A stretch of DNA of 64,000 nucleotides from JBFMCT01 sp046565765 (GCA_046565765.1 JBKHXX010000094.1:1-64000), one strand, 5' to 3'. Counted from the first letter of the stretch, positions 17,559 to 26,800 are shown. A program made the numbers and translations. The notes: a model not told the origin generated them from the sequence alone.

Positions 17559-18731
17559 ATGATCCGGCTCGAGGGTGTCACGAAGCGGTACCCGGGCGGC
17601 CAGATGGCTGTCCACGCCCTCGACTTGGAGGTGGACGAGGGCGAGGTGTGCATGCTGGTGGGCCCGTCCGGCTGCGGCAAGACGACCACCCTCAAGATGA
17701 TCAACCGGCTCGTCGAGCCGTCCGGCGGCCGCATCCTGCTCGACGGGGAGGACGTGACCCGGGCCGACCCGGTCGAGCTGCGCCGGCGGATGGGCTACGT
17801 GATCCAGCAGGTCGGCCTGTTCCCCCACCAGACGGTGGGCGACAACGTTGCCACCGTCCCCCGCCTGGCCGGCTGGGACAAGGCCCGCACCCGGGCCCGG
17901 GTCGACGAACTGCTGCGGCTCGTGGGGTTGGAGCCCTCCCAGTACCGCGACCGCTACCCGCACCAGCTCTCGGGCGGCCAGCGCCAGCGGGTCGGGGTGG
18001 CCCGGGCGTTGGGCGTCGACCCTCCTGTCCTCCTCATGGACGAGCCGTTCGGGGCCATCGACCCCATCAACCGCGACCGCCTCCAGCAGGAGTTCCTCCG
18101 CCTCCAGGCCGAGGTGCGCAAGACGGTGGTGTTCGTCACCCACGACGTGGACGAGGCGGTGCGGCTGGGCGACCGCATCGCCGTGCTGCGGGAGGGAGGT
18201 CACCTCGAGCAGTACGGCACCCCCACCGAGGTCCTGGGTTCGCCCGCCACCCCGTTCGTGGCCGACTTCGTGGGCGCCGACCGGGGACTCAAGCGGCTGA
18301 TGGTGACGGGCATCGAATCCGCCGACCTGGAGACGCCGCCGGTGGTCGGGGTCGACGCCGGCCTCGCCGAGGCCCGGCGGGCCGTCGCCGCCGGAGCGGG
18401 GTGGGCGGCGGTGGTGGACGCCGGTGGGCGGCTGCACGGCTGGCTGGACGGAGCCCGGCTGGCCGGGGGCGGCGGCGGGGACACCGGCGACGGCCGCGGT
18501 ACGGCCGGGGAGCGGGCCCGGCGGGTGGCGGCCTGGGTGCCGGCCCGGGCCACCCTCAGGGACGCCTTCTCGGTGCTGCTGCTTCACGACGCCGGCTGGG
18601 TGGCCGTGCTGGACGACGACGACCGGTTCCTGGGCGTGCTCACCCCCTCGTCGCTGCACGCCGCCCTGAGGCGGTCGGCGGGTCCCGAGGCCGACGGGGC
18701 GGGCGCCGCTACGCTCGGGCCGGATGGCTGA
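17559..18731 (+). CDS. Osmoprotectant ABC transporter ATP-binding protein (OpuCA type)
   Basis: The 390-residue protein has a full ABC domain: Walker A GPSGCGKTT, Q-loop VIQQVGLFPHQ, signature LSGGQRQRVGVARAL, Walker B VLLMDEPFGAIDP, and H-loop VTHDVDEA. The DEPFGAIDP form and Q-loop are typical of OpuCA/ProV. The C-terminal 130 residues (from about 265) resemble two degenerate CBS repeats (WAAVVDAGGRLHGWL, WVAVLDDDDRFLGVLTP), the ionic-strength sensing module in OpuA-like ATPases. The ATG at 17559 follows a short gap shared with the divergent permeases. The 3' end overlaps dapD by eight bases. Confidence 0.94.
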   Translation: MIRLEGVTKRYPGGQMAVHALDLEVDEGEVCMLVGPSGCGKTTTLKMINRLVEPSGGRILLDGEDVTRADPVELRRRMGYVIQQVGLFPHQTVGDNVATVPRLAGWDKARTRARVDELLRLVGLEPSQYRDRYPHQLSGGQRQRVGVARALGVDPPVLLMDEPFGAIDPINRDRLQQEFLRLQAEVRKTVVFVTHDVDEAVRLGDRIAVLREGGHLEQYGTPTEVLGSPATPFVADFVGADRGLKRLMVTGIESADLETPPVVGVDAGLAEARRAVAAGAGWAAVVDAGGRLHGWLDGARLAGGGGGDTGDGRGTAGERARRVAAWVPARATLRDAFSVLLLHDAGWVAVLDDDDRFLGVLTPSSLHAALRRSAGPEADGAGAATLGPDG

Positions 18732-19551
18732 CCTCCAGTCCCAGATCGAAGAGCTGTGGGAGCGGCGGGCCGAGCTGACCTCCGGCCACGAGGACGCCCT
18801 GGCGGTCGTCCGCCAGGTGGTGCGCCTGCTCGACCGGGGCGAGATCCGGGCCGCCGAGCTCGACCCCGAGACCGACCAGGTCGTCGTACACGTGTGGGTC
18901 AAGCAGGCGATCCTCCTGCTGTTCCGGTTGTCGGCCATGGAGACGGTGGAGCTGGGGCCGTTCGAGTTCGCCGACCGGATCCCCCTCAAGCACGGCTACG
19001 AGGAGTCGGGCGTGCGGGTGGTGCCCGGGGCCTCGGCCCGGTGGGGGTCGTTCCTCGACCGGGGCGTGGTCATGATGCCGAGCTACGTGAACATCGGGGC
19101 CCGGGTCGGGGCCAACACCATGGTCGACACGTGGGCCACGGTCGGGTCGTGCGCCCAGGTCGGGGCCAACGTCCACCTGTCGGGGGGGGTCGGGATCGGC
19201 GGCGTGCTCGAGCCGCCCCAGGCCGCCCCGGTGATGATCGGCGACGACTGCCTCATCGGCAGCCGCTGCATGATCACCCAGGGCGCCCGGGTGGGGAACG
19301 GGTCGGTGCTGGCGGAGGGCGTGATCCTGAACCCGGGCATCCCGGTCATCGACGCCCAGACGGGTGAGCAGCTGAGCCGGGGTGTCGTGCCGCCGTGGTC
19401 GGTGGTCGTGCAGGCGTCACGCCGACGGGAGTTCCCGGGCGGGGAGTTCGGCCTGCCCTGCGCCCTGGTCATCCGCCGCCTGTCCGAAGGCGACCGCCAC
19501 GACAAGGGGAAGCTGGAGGACATCCTCCGCGAGCACGGTGTCGGCGGCTGA
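18724..19551 (+). CDS. dapD: 2,3,4,5-tetrahydropyridine-2,6-dicarboxylate N-succinyltransferase DapD
   Basis: DapD succinylates tetrahydrodipicolinate in the succinylase route to diaminopimelate and lysine. The 275-residue protein has a helical N-terminal domain and a left-handed beta-helix of hexapeptide repeats (YVNIGARVGANTMVDTWATVGSCAQVGANVHL shortened here to its I/V-G-x periodicity). The conserved motifs GGVGIGGVLEPP, IGDDCLIGSRCMI and GVILNPGIPVID are present. It overlaps the ABC ATPase by eight bases and abuts dapE. Confidence 0.95.
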   Translation: MADLQSQIEELWERRAELTSGHEDALAVVRQVVRLLDRGEIRAAELDPETDQVVVHVWVKQAILLLFRLSAMETVELGPFEFADRIPLKHGYEESGVRVVPGASARWGSFLDRGVVMMPSYVNIGARVGANTMVDTWATVGSCAQVGANVHLSGGVGIGGVLEPPQAAPVMIGDDCLIGSRCMITQGARVGNGSVLAEGVILNPGIPVIDAQTGEQLSRGVVPPWSVVVQASRRREFPGGEFGLPCALVIRRLSEGDRHDKGKLEDILREHGVGG

Positions 19552-20619
19552 GTGAGCGGGCTTCTCGAGCTCACCGCCGAGCTCGTCGACATCCCCTCCG
19601 TCAGCCACAACGAGCGGGCGATCACCGACCACCTCCACGACATCCTGCGGGGCGTCCCCTGGCTGGAGGTCACCCGGGTGGGCGAGAACCTGGTGGCGCG
19701 GACGTCGCTGGGCCGGGACCGGCGGTTGCTGCTGGCCGGCCACACCGACACCGTCCCGCCCAACGGCAACGAGGCGGCCCGCATCGTCGACGACGAGCTG
19801 TGGGGGATCGGGGCGTGCGACATGAAGGGCGGGGTGGCGGTGCTGGCCGAGCTGGCCCGCACCGTGCCCGAGCCGTCGGTGGACGTCACCTACGTGTTCT
19901 ACGAGTGCGAGGAGATCGACGCCCGCTTCAACGGGATCGAGCGGCTGTTCCGGGAGCGCCCCGACCTGCTCCAGGCCGACGCCGCCATCCTGGCCGAGCC
20001 CACCGCCGCCCGGGTGGAGGCCGGTTGCCAAGGCACGCTGCGGGCCCGCCTCACCTACCGGGGGGTCCGGGCCCACTCGGCCCGGCCCTGGCTGGGCCGC
20101 AACGCCATCCACCGCCTCGGCCCTGACCTGGCCGCGCTGGCCGCCTACGAGGGCCGGTTCGTGGAGATCGACGGGTGCACGTTCCGCGAGAGCCTCCAGG
20201 CCGTCTTCGTGGACGGCGGCGTCGCCGGCAACGTGGTGCCCGACTCGGCCGTGCTGACCGTCAACCACCGCTTCGCCCCCGACCGGACGCCGGAGGAGGC
20301 GGCCGCCTCGGTGCGGGAGGTCCTGGGCGGGGCGGACGAGTTCCACGTCGTCGACCACGCGGTCGCGGCCCCGCCTTCCCTCGGCCATCCCCTGCTCACG
20401 TCGCTGCTGGTGGCGATCGATCGCCCGGCCGAGGCCAAGTTGGGCTGGACCGACGTGGCCCGCTTCGCCGCCCGGGGCGTGCCCGCCACCAACTTCGGTC
20501 CGGGCGACCCCAACCTGGCCCACCACGCCGACGAGCGGGTGAGCCGGGCCGACCTGGAGACCGTCTACTCCGTGCTCAAGACGCTGCTCGAGCGAGCCGA
20601 CCAACATACGGGCGCCTGA
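19552..20619 (+). CDS. dapE: Succinyl-diaminopimelate desuccinylase DapE
   Basis: DapE hydrolyses N-succinyl-LL-DAP. The 355-residue M20-family metallohydrolase has the zinc-ligand motifs AGHTDTVP (His and the following Asp), IGACDMKGG (bridging Asp), EECEEIDARF-type glutamates (YECEEID), AEPTAARVEAGCQG, and a C-terminal ligand His in LAHHADERV. A dimerisation lid domain is present in the middle (RGVRAHSARPWLGRNAIH). GTG 19552 directly follows the dapD stop. With dapC and dapF in the first 6 kb, the succinylase branch is encoded except for dapA and dapB. Confidence 0.94.
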   Translation: MSGLLELTAELVDIPSVSHNERAITDHLHDILRGVPWLEVTRVGENLVARTSLGRDRRLLLAGHTDTVPPNGNEAARIVDDELWGIGACDMKGGVAVLAELARTVPEPSVDVTYVFYECEEIDARFNGIERLFRERPDLLQADAAILAEPTAARVEAGCQGTLRARLTYRGVRAHSARPWLGRNAIHRLGPDLAALAAYEGRFVEIDGCTFRESLQAVFVDGGVAGNVVPDSAVLTVNHRFAPDRTPEEAAASVREVLGGADEFHVVDHAVAAPPSLGHPLLTSLLVAIDRPAEAKLGWTDVARFAARGVPATNFGPGDPNLAHHADERVSRADLETVYSVLKTLLERADQHTGA

Positions 20620-20640
20620 CAGCGCACCATTGGTCGAGCC

Positions 20641-21924
20641 ATGCCCCGGTTTCTCCGCTGTGCCGTCGCGCTGTGCTGCGCCCTGACCGCGGCGCTGGGC
20701 TTTGTCGCGCCCAGGCCCGCAGCCGCCAGCGACGACTCGTTCTTCGACCTGCAGTGGAACCTGGCCCAGATCAAGGCGGCCGAGGCCTGGGCGGCGTCGC
20801 GCGGCTCCGGGGTGACGATCGGCATCGTCGACACCGGTGTGGACGTCGAGCACCCCGACCTCCGCGGCAAGATCGAGGCCACCGCCAACTGCGTGGGCGG
20901 GACGTGCCGGGAGGGCAACGCCTACGACGTCCACGGCCACGGCACGATGGTCTCGGGTATCGCCGCCGCCGCCACCGGCAACGGTCGGGGCGTAGCCGGG
21001 GTCGCCCCCGACGCCCGCCTGGTCGTGGCCAAGGCCATCGACGACGACGGCAAGGGCGAGGTGGCCGACATCAACGCCGCCATCCGGTGGGTGGTCGACC
21101 GGGGGGCCCGGGTCGTGAACCTGAGCCTGGGCGACCCCAACTTCCTCGTCGTGTCGCTGCTGGGCACGCCGCTGCGGCCCGGCATCGAGTACGCCTGGAG
21201 CCGCAACGCCGTCCCGGTGCTGGCGTCGGGGAACGAGAACCTGGGGGTGGGCGGCCTGGGCAGCTCGAACTACGGCAGCCTGAACGCCGTGGTGGTGGGG
21301 GCCACCGACAAGTCGGGAGGCGTGGCCTCGTATTCGAGCGGCATCGGCAACGCCAAGTGGGGCCTGGTGGCCCCTGGCGGCAGCGCCGGTGGCGCCGGCA
21401 ACGACATCCTGTCCACCTTCCCCCAAGGTCGCTACGCCTGGGTGGCGGGCACGTCCATGGCCGCACCCCACGTGTCGGGGGCCGTCGCCCTTCTCCTCGC
21501 CCAGGGCCTCAGCCCGAGCTCGGCCGTCGAGCGCCTCCTGAGCACCGCCGACAAGGCGAGCTGCGGCTCCGGCTGCCGGGGCCGGCTCAACCTGGCTGCC
21601 GCCGTCGGCAGCAGCGGCGCCGCTCCTGCGGCGACAGCGCCCCGCCCGACCGCCCCCCCCGAGCCGACGGCCACGACCGTCCGGCCCCGGGAGGCCCGGG
21701 CCACCACGACCACCGCTCCGCCCGAGCCGACCACGACCGTCCCGTCCCCGGTCGACACGACCGTGCCTCCCGAGGCCACCCTCGCGGCCGCACCCTACGG
21801 TCTCGAGGCAGACCTCCCTCGCCCGCGCAACTCGGCCGTGCTGGCCCTGGCCGTGGCCCTGGTGGGCGGGGTGGGGGCGGCGGCCGGGATGGTGGGCTGG
21901 TCGCGGTTCAGAGCTGGCGGATGA
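20641..21924 (+). CDS. Membrane-anchored subtilisin-like serine protease (S8)
   Basis: The 427-residue protein has a signal peptide (to about residue 29, ending PRPAAAS) and a subtilase domain with the triad Asp64 (IVDTGVD), His98 (HGHGT) and Ser272 (GTSMAAPH). A Pro/Thr-rich stalk of about 65 residues (repeats of PPEPTATTV, TTTAPPEPTTT) and a C-terminal membrane anchor (LALAVALVGGVGAAAGMVGW) follow. No long propeptide is visible. This layout is that of mycosin-like or cell-surface subtilases, although no type VII secretion genes are nearby. Its 3' end overlaps that of lexA by 17 bases. Confidence 0.92.
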   Translation: MPRFLRCAVALCCALTAALGFVAPRPAAASDDSFFDLQWNLAQIKAAEAWAASRGSGVTIGIVDTGVDVEHPDLRGKIEATANCVGGTCREGNAYDVHGHGTMVSGIAAAATGNGRGVAGVAPDARLVVAKAIDDDGKGEVADINAAIRWVVDRGARVVNLSLGDPNFLVVSLLGTPLRPGIEYAWSRNAVPVLASGNENLGVGGLGSSNYGSLNAVVVGATDKSGGVASYSSGIGNAKWGLVAPGGSAGGAGNDILSTFPQGRYAWVAGTSMAAPHVSGAVALLLAQGLSPSSAVERLLSTADKASCGSGCRGRLNLAAAVGSSGAAPAATAPRPTAPPEPTATTVRPREARATTTTAPPEPTTTVPSPVDTTVPPEATLAAAPYGLEADLPRPRNSAVLALAVALVGGVGAAAGMVGWSRFRAGG

Positions 21925-22543
21925 TGGTGACCACCTTGCCGTAGAGCCGGAAGTCGCCCGGCTCCAGCTCGATCGGCTCGTAGGCGGCGTTGGCGGGCAG
22001 CAACACGACCTTGCCGCCCTTGCGGGTGAACGTCTTGACCGTGGCCTCCTCGCCGGGGATGCCGGCCACCACGATCTCGCCCTTGCGGGGCTCGGCGTCG
22101 GTCTTGCGCACCACCGCGTAGTCGCCGTCGAGGATGCCGGCCTCGATCATGGAGTCGCCCCGCACCCGCAGCATGAAGACCGGACCCTCGCCCGTCCAGT
22201 CGGCGGGGAGGGGGAAGAGCTCCTCCACGTTCTGCTCGGCCAGCACGTCGGTGCCGGCGGCCACGTCGCCCACCAGGGGGACATGGCGGGCCTGGCGGCG
22301 CTCGATGGCGGCCCCCGACGACGGGTCGTAGCGGACCTCGATGGCCCGTGGCTTGGTGGGATCGCGCCGGAGGTAGCCCAGCCGCTGGAGGGTGTTGAGG
22401 TGGGCGTGGACCGTGGACGTGGAGGTGAGGCCCACCGCCTCGCCGATCTCACGCACCGACGGGGGGAAGCCGCGGCTGCGCATCTGTGCCTCGATGAAGT
22501 CGAGGATGCCCCGCTGGCGGGCGGTCAGGCTGCCTTCCGTCAC
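21908..22543 (-). CDS. lexA: SOS repressor LexA
   Basis: LexA represses DNA-damage genes until RecA filaments stimulate self-cleavage. The 211-residue protein has the winged-helix domain (LTARQRGILDFIEAQMRSRGFPPSVREIGEAVGL) and a central cleavage site Ala-Gly in DVAAGTDV. The catalytic dyad is Ser in RGDSMIEAG and Lys in ATVKTF, so autocleavage is intact. Start GTG 22543 is supported by GGAGGGAGA just upstream on the minus strand; longer frames upstream run through the operator region. An SOS box lies directly in front of the ribosome site, consistent with autoregulation. Confidence 0.96.
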   Translation of the reverse strand: MTEGSLTARQRGILDFIEAQMRSRGFPPSVREIGEAVGLTSTSTVHAHLNTLQRLGYLRRDPTKPRAIEVRYDPSSGAAIERRQARHVPLVGDVAAGTDVLAEQNVEELFPLPADWTGEGPVFMLRVRGDSMIEAGILDGDYAVVRKTDAEPRKGEIVVAGIPGEEATVKTFTRKGGKVVLLPANAAYEPIELEPGDFRLYGKVVTIIRQL

Positions 22544-22557
22544 GGTGTCTCCCTCCG

Positions 22558-22573
22558 TCGAACGCCTGTTCGA
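22558..22573. promoter_or_regulatory. LexA-binding SOS box 1
   Basis: TCGAACGCCTGTTCGA is a perfect match to the actinobacterial LexA box TCGAAC-N4-GTTCGA. It lies 15 bases upstream of the lexA start, where bound LexA would block its own transcription. Confidence 0.9.
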
Positions 22574-22633
22574 CCAGCACCGTACCATTTCGTGCTCTCG
22601 AAGGCAAACACCCGTTCGAGAAACTCGTTGACG

Positions 22634-22649
22634 CCGAACGCCCGTTCGT
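22634..22649. promoter_or_regulatory. LexA-binding SOS box 2
   Basis: CCGAACGCCCGTTCGT keeps the full CGAAC-N4-GTTCG core. It lies in the middle of the lexA/LysM intergenic region, 82 bases before the LysM gene. Confidence 0.82.
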
Positions 22650-22665
22650 GGTCTACTGCTCAGGA

Positions 22666-22681
22666 ACGAACACACGTTCAC
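22666..22681. promoter_or_regulatory. LexA-binding SOS box 3
   Basis: ACGAACACACGTTCAC has the CGAAC-N4-GTTC core and is 32 bp (about three helical turns) from box 2, placed to control the LysM protein gene 35 bases downstream. A further half-site GTTCGA lies near 22613. Confidence 0.75.
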
Positions 22682-22715
22682 CGCCCGTGCCCGCAATCGC
22701 GAAGGGAGGCCGCCC

Positions 22716-23117
22716 GTGGTGGCAGTGTCGAGCAGTGTCCCCCAGGCGGCGCCCTGGGCTGCTCCGTGGGCCCCGCCCACCGCCCGGCCGCAACTCCGGC
22801 CCGCACCGGCGCAGCGGCTGCCGGCCAGCACCTACCGGCGCCGCCGGGCCGTTGCCGCCGGCCTGGTCGTGGCGCTCGTGCTGGCCGTGTACGCCGCGTT
22901 GGGGATGCTCGGGGGCGGTCCTCTTCCCGCCCCCGGCCGCCCCACCGAGCTTCGCGGCGGCACGACCTATGTGGTGCAGCCCGGCGACACCCTGTGGTCG
23001 ATCGCCCAGCGCCTCGACCCCGATGGCGATCCTCGTCCGGTCGTCGACCGCCTGGCCAACGCCCACGGCGGCACCGTGCTGCACGTCGGGGAGCGGCTCC
23101 GCCTGCCCGAATCCTGA
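22716..23117 (+). CDS. LysM-domain membrane protein, SOS-associated (ChiZ-like position)
   Basis: The 133-residue protein has a Pro/Ala-rich cytoplasmic N-terminus, an Arg cluster (YRRRRAV), one membrane segment (AAGLVVALVLAVYAALGML) and an external LysM domain (TTYVVQPGDTLWSIAQRLDP to VGERLRLPES). It is divergent from lexA, behind SOS boxes, and followed by nrdR. In Mycobacterium the same order is lexA, Rv2719c (ChiZ), nrdR, where ChiZ is a damage-induced cell-division inhibitor with a LysM domain. The role is inferred from this synteny. GTG 22716 follows GAAGGGAGG. Confidence 0.85.
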   Translation: MVAVSSSVPQAAPWAAPWAPPTARPQLRPAPAQRLPASTYRRRRAVAAGLVVALVLAVYAALGMLGGGPLPAPGRPTELRGGTTYVVQPGDTLWSIAQRLDPDGDPRPVVDRLANAHGGTVLHVGERLRLPES

Positions 23118-23147
23118 GAGGTCGGGGGCCGGGGGTACGGTCGGGCG

Positions 23148-23603
23148 GTGCGCTGCCCGTCGTGCTCCAGTCTCGACGACAAGGTCGTCGATTCCCGCCT
23201 GGCCGACGAGGGCGCCGCCATCCGTCGCCGGCGGGAGTGCCTGGCCTGCGGGCGCCGGTTCACCACGTACGAACGGCTCGACGAGGTGCCGTTCGTCGTC
23301 CTGAAGCGGGCGGGAGGCCGCGAGCCGTTCGAGCGGGCCAAGCTCGTCGCCGGCATGCGGTCGGCGGCCAAGAACCGGCCGGTGTCGCCCGAGCAGCTGG
23401 AGGCGCTGGCGGTCGAGATCGAGGAGGCGGTGCGCATGGAGGGCGGCCAGGTGCCCAGCGCCCGCATCGGCCAGGAGGTCCTCGCCCGCCTGCGAAAGCT
23501 CGACGAGGTCGCCTACCTGCGCTTCGCCAGCGTCTACAAGGGCTTCGAGGGGGCCCACGACTTCCAGCGGGAGGCCGGCCTGCTCGGCGATCCGGAGGCC
23601 TGA
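23148..23603 (+). CDS. nrdR: Transcriptional repressor NrdR
   Basis: NrdR is the ATP/dATP-sensing repressor of ribonucleotide reductase genes. The 151-residue protein has the N-terminal zinc ribbon (MRCPSCSS, then ECLACGRRFTTYER) and an ATP-cone (PFVVLKRAGGREPFERAKL, DEVAYLRFASVYKGF). The start codon is GTG at 23148. It lies 293 bases upstream of nrdJ, whose promoter region contains two NrdR-box-like palindromes, so its target is next door. Confidence 0.96.
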   Translation: MRCPSCSSLDDKVVDSRLADEGAAIRRRRECLACGRRFTTYERLDEVPFVVLKRAGGREPFERAKLVAGMRSAAKNRPVSPEQLEALAVEIEEAVRMEGGQVPSARIGQEVLARLRKLDEVAYLRFASVYKGFEGAHDFQREAGLLGDPEA

Positions 23604-23745
23604 GCGGTCGTCCACAGGTTGGGGCGGGCTTTTGCCCCCTAGCGGTGCACAGGATCGGCCCTTCTACGATCGGGCCCGGGTCGGGGCCGGTCGCGCAAAC
23701 CTTCGCGAACCCGCTCTGACCAGCACCGACGACCGCACCCGGAGG

Positions 23746-23751
23746 TTGACA
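23746..23751 (+). promoter_or_regulatory. Candidate -35 element of nrdJ
   Basis: TTGACA is a perfect sigma-70-type -35 hexamer in the 292-bp nrdR-nrdJ gap. The AT-rich stretch GAAATTACATACT (23770-23782) that follows could hold the -10, and it abuts the upstream NrdR-box-like site. The exact -10 is unclear. Confidence 0.45.
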
Positions 23752-23779
23752 TCCGGGAGCGTCACTGCTGAAATTACAT

Positions 23780-23795
23780 ACTCGTCATTTAGTGG
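23780..23795. promoter_or_regulatory. NrdR box (upstream copy, imperfect)
   Basis: ACTCGTCATTTAGTGG fits the NrdR consensus acaCwAtATaTwGtgt at most of its strongly conserved positions. It lies exactly 32 bp upstream of a better copy, the three-turn spacing seen for paired NrdR boxes. Confidence 0.6.
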
Positions 23796-23811
23796 TAGGG
23801 CGGCATTCCAC

Positions 23812-23827
23812 CCACAAGATGTTGTGG
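23812..23827. promoter_or_regulatory. NrdR box (downstream copy, near-perfect palindrome)
   Basis: CCACAAGATGTTGTGG is an inverted repeat (CCACAA/TTGTGG) matching the NrdR box consensus. It sits 69 bases before the nrdJ start, with nrdR as the gene immediately upstream. Confidence 0.75.
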
Positions 23828-23895
23828 TCGATCGTGTCGACCGCATCACGTGGCTGGGCTCGAACCGCCTCCGCCGGAAGGGAAGGACCTCGCCC

Positions 23896-26800
23896 ATGGC
23901 AATGGCCCCGGAGAAGGCTGGGATCGGACTCCGCCGTCACTTCACCGCCGAAGGTGAGGACCCCTACGACGGCGTGGCGTGGGAGCTGCGGGATGCCCGC
24001 ATCACCAACTACCGCGACGGGTCGGTGGCCTTCGAGCAGCGCGACGTCGAGTTCCCTGTCTCGTGGTCCCAGAACGCCACCAACATCGTGGCCCAGAAGT
24101 ACTTCCGGGGTCAGCTGGGCTCGCCCGAGCGGGAGCGGTCGCTGCGCCAGGTGGCCGACCGGGTGGTCGACACCATCACCGAGTGGGGCCGCAAGGACGG
24201 GTACTTCACCGACGAGCAGGAGGCCGAGGCCTTCCGGGCCGAGCTCAAGCACCTGATCGTCCACCAGAAGGCGGCGTTCAACTCCCCTGTCTGGTTCAAC
24301 ATCGGCGTGGCCGGCGAGCCCCAGCAGGCGTCGGCCTGCCAGCCCTGGCACGCCCTGGTCAGCACTCCCGAGGGGCTCGTGCCCCTCGGCCAGCTGGTCG
24401 ACGACGACGCGGTGGGCGCCAAGGTGTTCGACGCCAACGGCCTCACCAGCGTGGTGGCGGTCAAGGCCAACGGCACGAAGAACGTCCTGCGGGTCCGCAC
24501 CGCCGAGGGCTACACGCTCGACGTCACCGCCGACCACCTCGTGTGGCGGGTGCGCCGCGGCGAGACGACGGGCCAGTTCGTCCCCGCCGGCCAGCTGCGG
24601 CCCGGCGACCACCTGGAATGGCACCACACCGACGCGTGGGGCGACGGCCAGATCACCCGCGAGGGAGTGGCCGAGGCCGCCCTGGCCGGGTGGATCCAGG
24701 CCGGCGGCTACATCATCGACGTGGGCGGCCGGGGCGTCGCCGGCGGCGAGGTCACCGTGTCGGGCCAGGCCGAAGACCAGTGGTTCCGCAAGTCCCTGGC
24801 CGACGCCCTTCCCGCCGTGCGGGCCAGCGAGCGGTCGGCCGGCGCCGGCTCGGCCGCCGTGCAGGGCCGCCGCCTTCACCTCGACGGCTCGGGCCTGGCC
24901 GGGTTCGTCAAGCGGTGGGGCCTGCACCGCCAGGGGATGGAGGCCTCCGTGCCGGAGAGCCTCTACACCGCCCCGCTGCCGGTGGCCGCCGCCTACCTCA
25001 AGAGCCTGTTCCAGGCCGAGGGCTGGGTCTCGTCGACCGGCGCGGTGGTGGGGCTGGCCATGGCGTCGGAGCACGTGGTGCGGGGCGTGCAGTCGCTGCT
25101 GCTTCGCTTCGGCATATTCTCCCGGATCCGCCGGGTGGCCGAGCGCCGGGCCGGCGGCAACGACTTCTGGGTCCTCAACGTGACCGTCGCCACCGACGGC
25201 CACCGCTTCGCCGACGAGGTCGGCTTCATCGACCCCCGCCCCGCGGCCGACCTCGACGCCGCCCTGGCCAAGGTGGGCGAGGCCGCCCCGCCGTCGGTGC
25301 GCATGGTCGAGGTGGAGGGCGTCGGCGTCCTGGGCGACCTGCCCGTCTACGACATCCAGACCGAGAGCGGCGAGTACCTGAGCGGCAACCTCCGCGTCCA
25401 CAACTGCTTCATCCTGGCCGTCGACGACACGATGAAGTCCATCCTCAACTGGTACGTCGAGGAGGGGACGATCTTCAAGGGCGGCTCGGGGGCGGGCATC
25501 AACCTGTCCAACATCCGGTCGTCCAAGGAGACGCTCAAGGGCGGGGGCGCGGCCTCCGGCCCGGTGAGCTTCATGCGGGGCGCCGACGCCTCCGCCGGCA
25601 CCATCAAGTCGGGGGGCAAGACCCGGCGGGCGGCCAAGATGGTCATCCTCAACGCCGACCACCCCGACGTCGAGGACTTCATCTGGTGCAAGGCCATCGA
25701 GGAGCGCAAGGCCCGCGTGCTGCGCGACGCCGGCTTCGACATGGACCTCGACGGCCGTGACAGCCACTCCACCCAGTACCAGAACGCCAACAACTCGGTG
25801 CGGGTCACCGACGAGTTCATGCAGGCCGTGGTCGACGGCCGCGACTGGCACCTCCGGGCCGTCACCACGGGCGACTCCGTCCGCACCCTCCCCGCCCGTG
25901 ACCTGTTCCGCCAGATCGCCCAGGCCGCCTGGGAGTGCGCCGACCCGGGCATGCAGTTCGACACCACCATCAACCGTTGGCACACCGCGTCCAACACCGG
26001 CCGCATCAACGGCTCGAACCCGTGCAGCGAATACATGCACCTCGACAACTCGGCGTGCAACCTGGCCAGCCTCAACCTGCTGAAGTTCCTCGACGGCGAC
26101 GACCGCTTCGACGTCGAAGGGTTCAAGCAGGCGGTGGAGGTCGTGTTCACCGCCCAGGAGATCCTGGTCGGCAACGCCGACTACCCCACCGAGAGGATCG
26201 CCGAGACGTCCCGCCGGTTCCGCCAGCTGGGGTTGGGCTACGCCAACCTGGGCGCCCTGCTCATGGCCCTGGGCCTGCCCTACGACTCCGACCAGGGACG
26301 GGCGTGGGCCGCGTCCATCACGTCGCTCATGACCGGCCACGCCTACGCCACGTCGGCCCGCATCGCATCCCGGATGGGCCCCTTCGCCGGCTACCAGGAG
26401 AACGCCGAGCCCACCAACCGGGTGTTGCGCATGCACCAGCACGCCTCCCGTGAGGTCGACGGCCAGGTGGTGCCGCTCGAGCTGTCGTCGGCGGCCCAGG
26501 AGGCGTGGGACGCAGCCGTCGAGCTGTCGGAGTGGTTCGGCGTGCGCAACTCCCAGGCCAGCGTGTTGGCGCCTACGGGCTGCCTGGTCGGCGGCTCGCT
26601 CGTCGCCACCGACCGGGGGCTCGTACGGCTCCGCTCCCTCGGCGATCCCGACGGTGCCCAGTGGCAGGACCTCGACGTGTCGGTCGCCACCGACGAGGGC
26701 CCCCGGCGGGCCACCAAGTTCTACGTCAACGGGTCCGAGGCGGTCGTGACCGCCCAGACCAGCCGGGGTTACCGCATCCAGGGCACTCCTACCCACCGCA

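Noticed and set aside
20641..21924. Mycosin of a type VII secretion system
   Set aside because: Domain layout is similar, but no EccC, EccB, EsxA or PE/PPE genes are nearby, so it is called only as a membrane-anchored subtilase.
23632..23895. TTG start giving NrdJ 88 extra N-terminal residues
   Set aside because: The added stretch has no NrdJ similarity, covers the NrdR boxes and a -35 element, and ATG 23896 has a good ribosome site.
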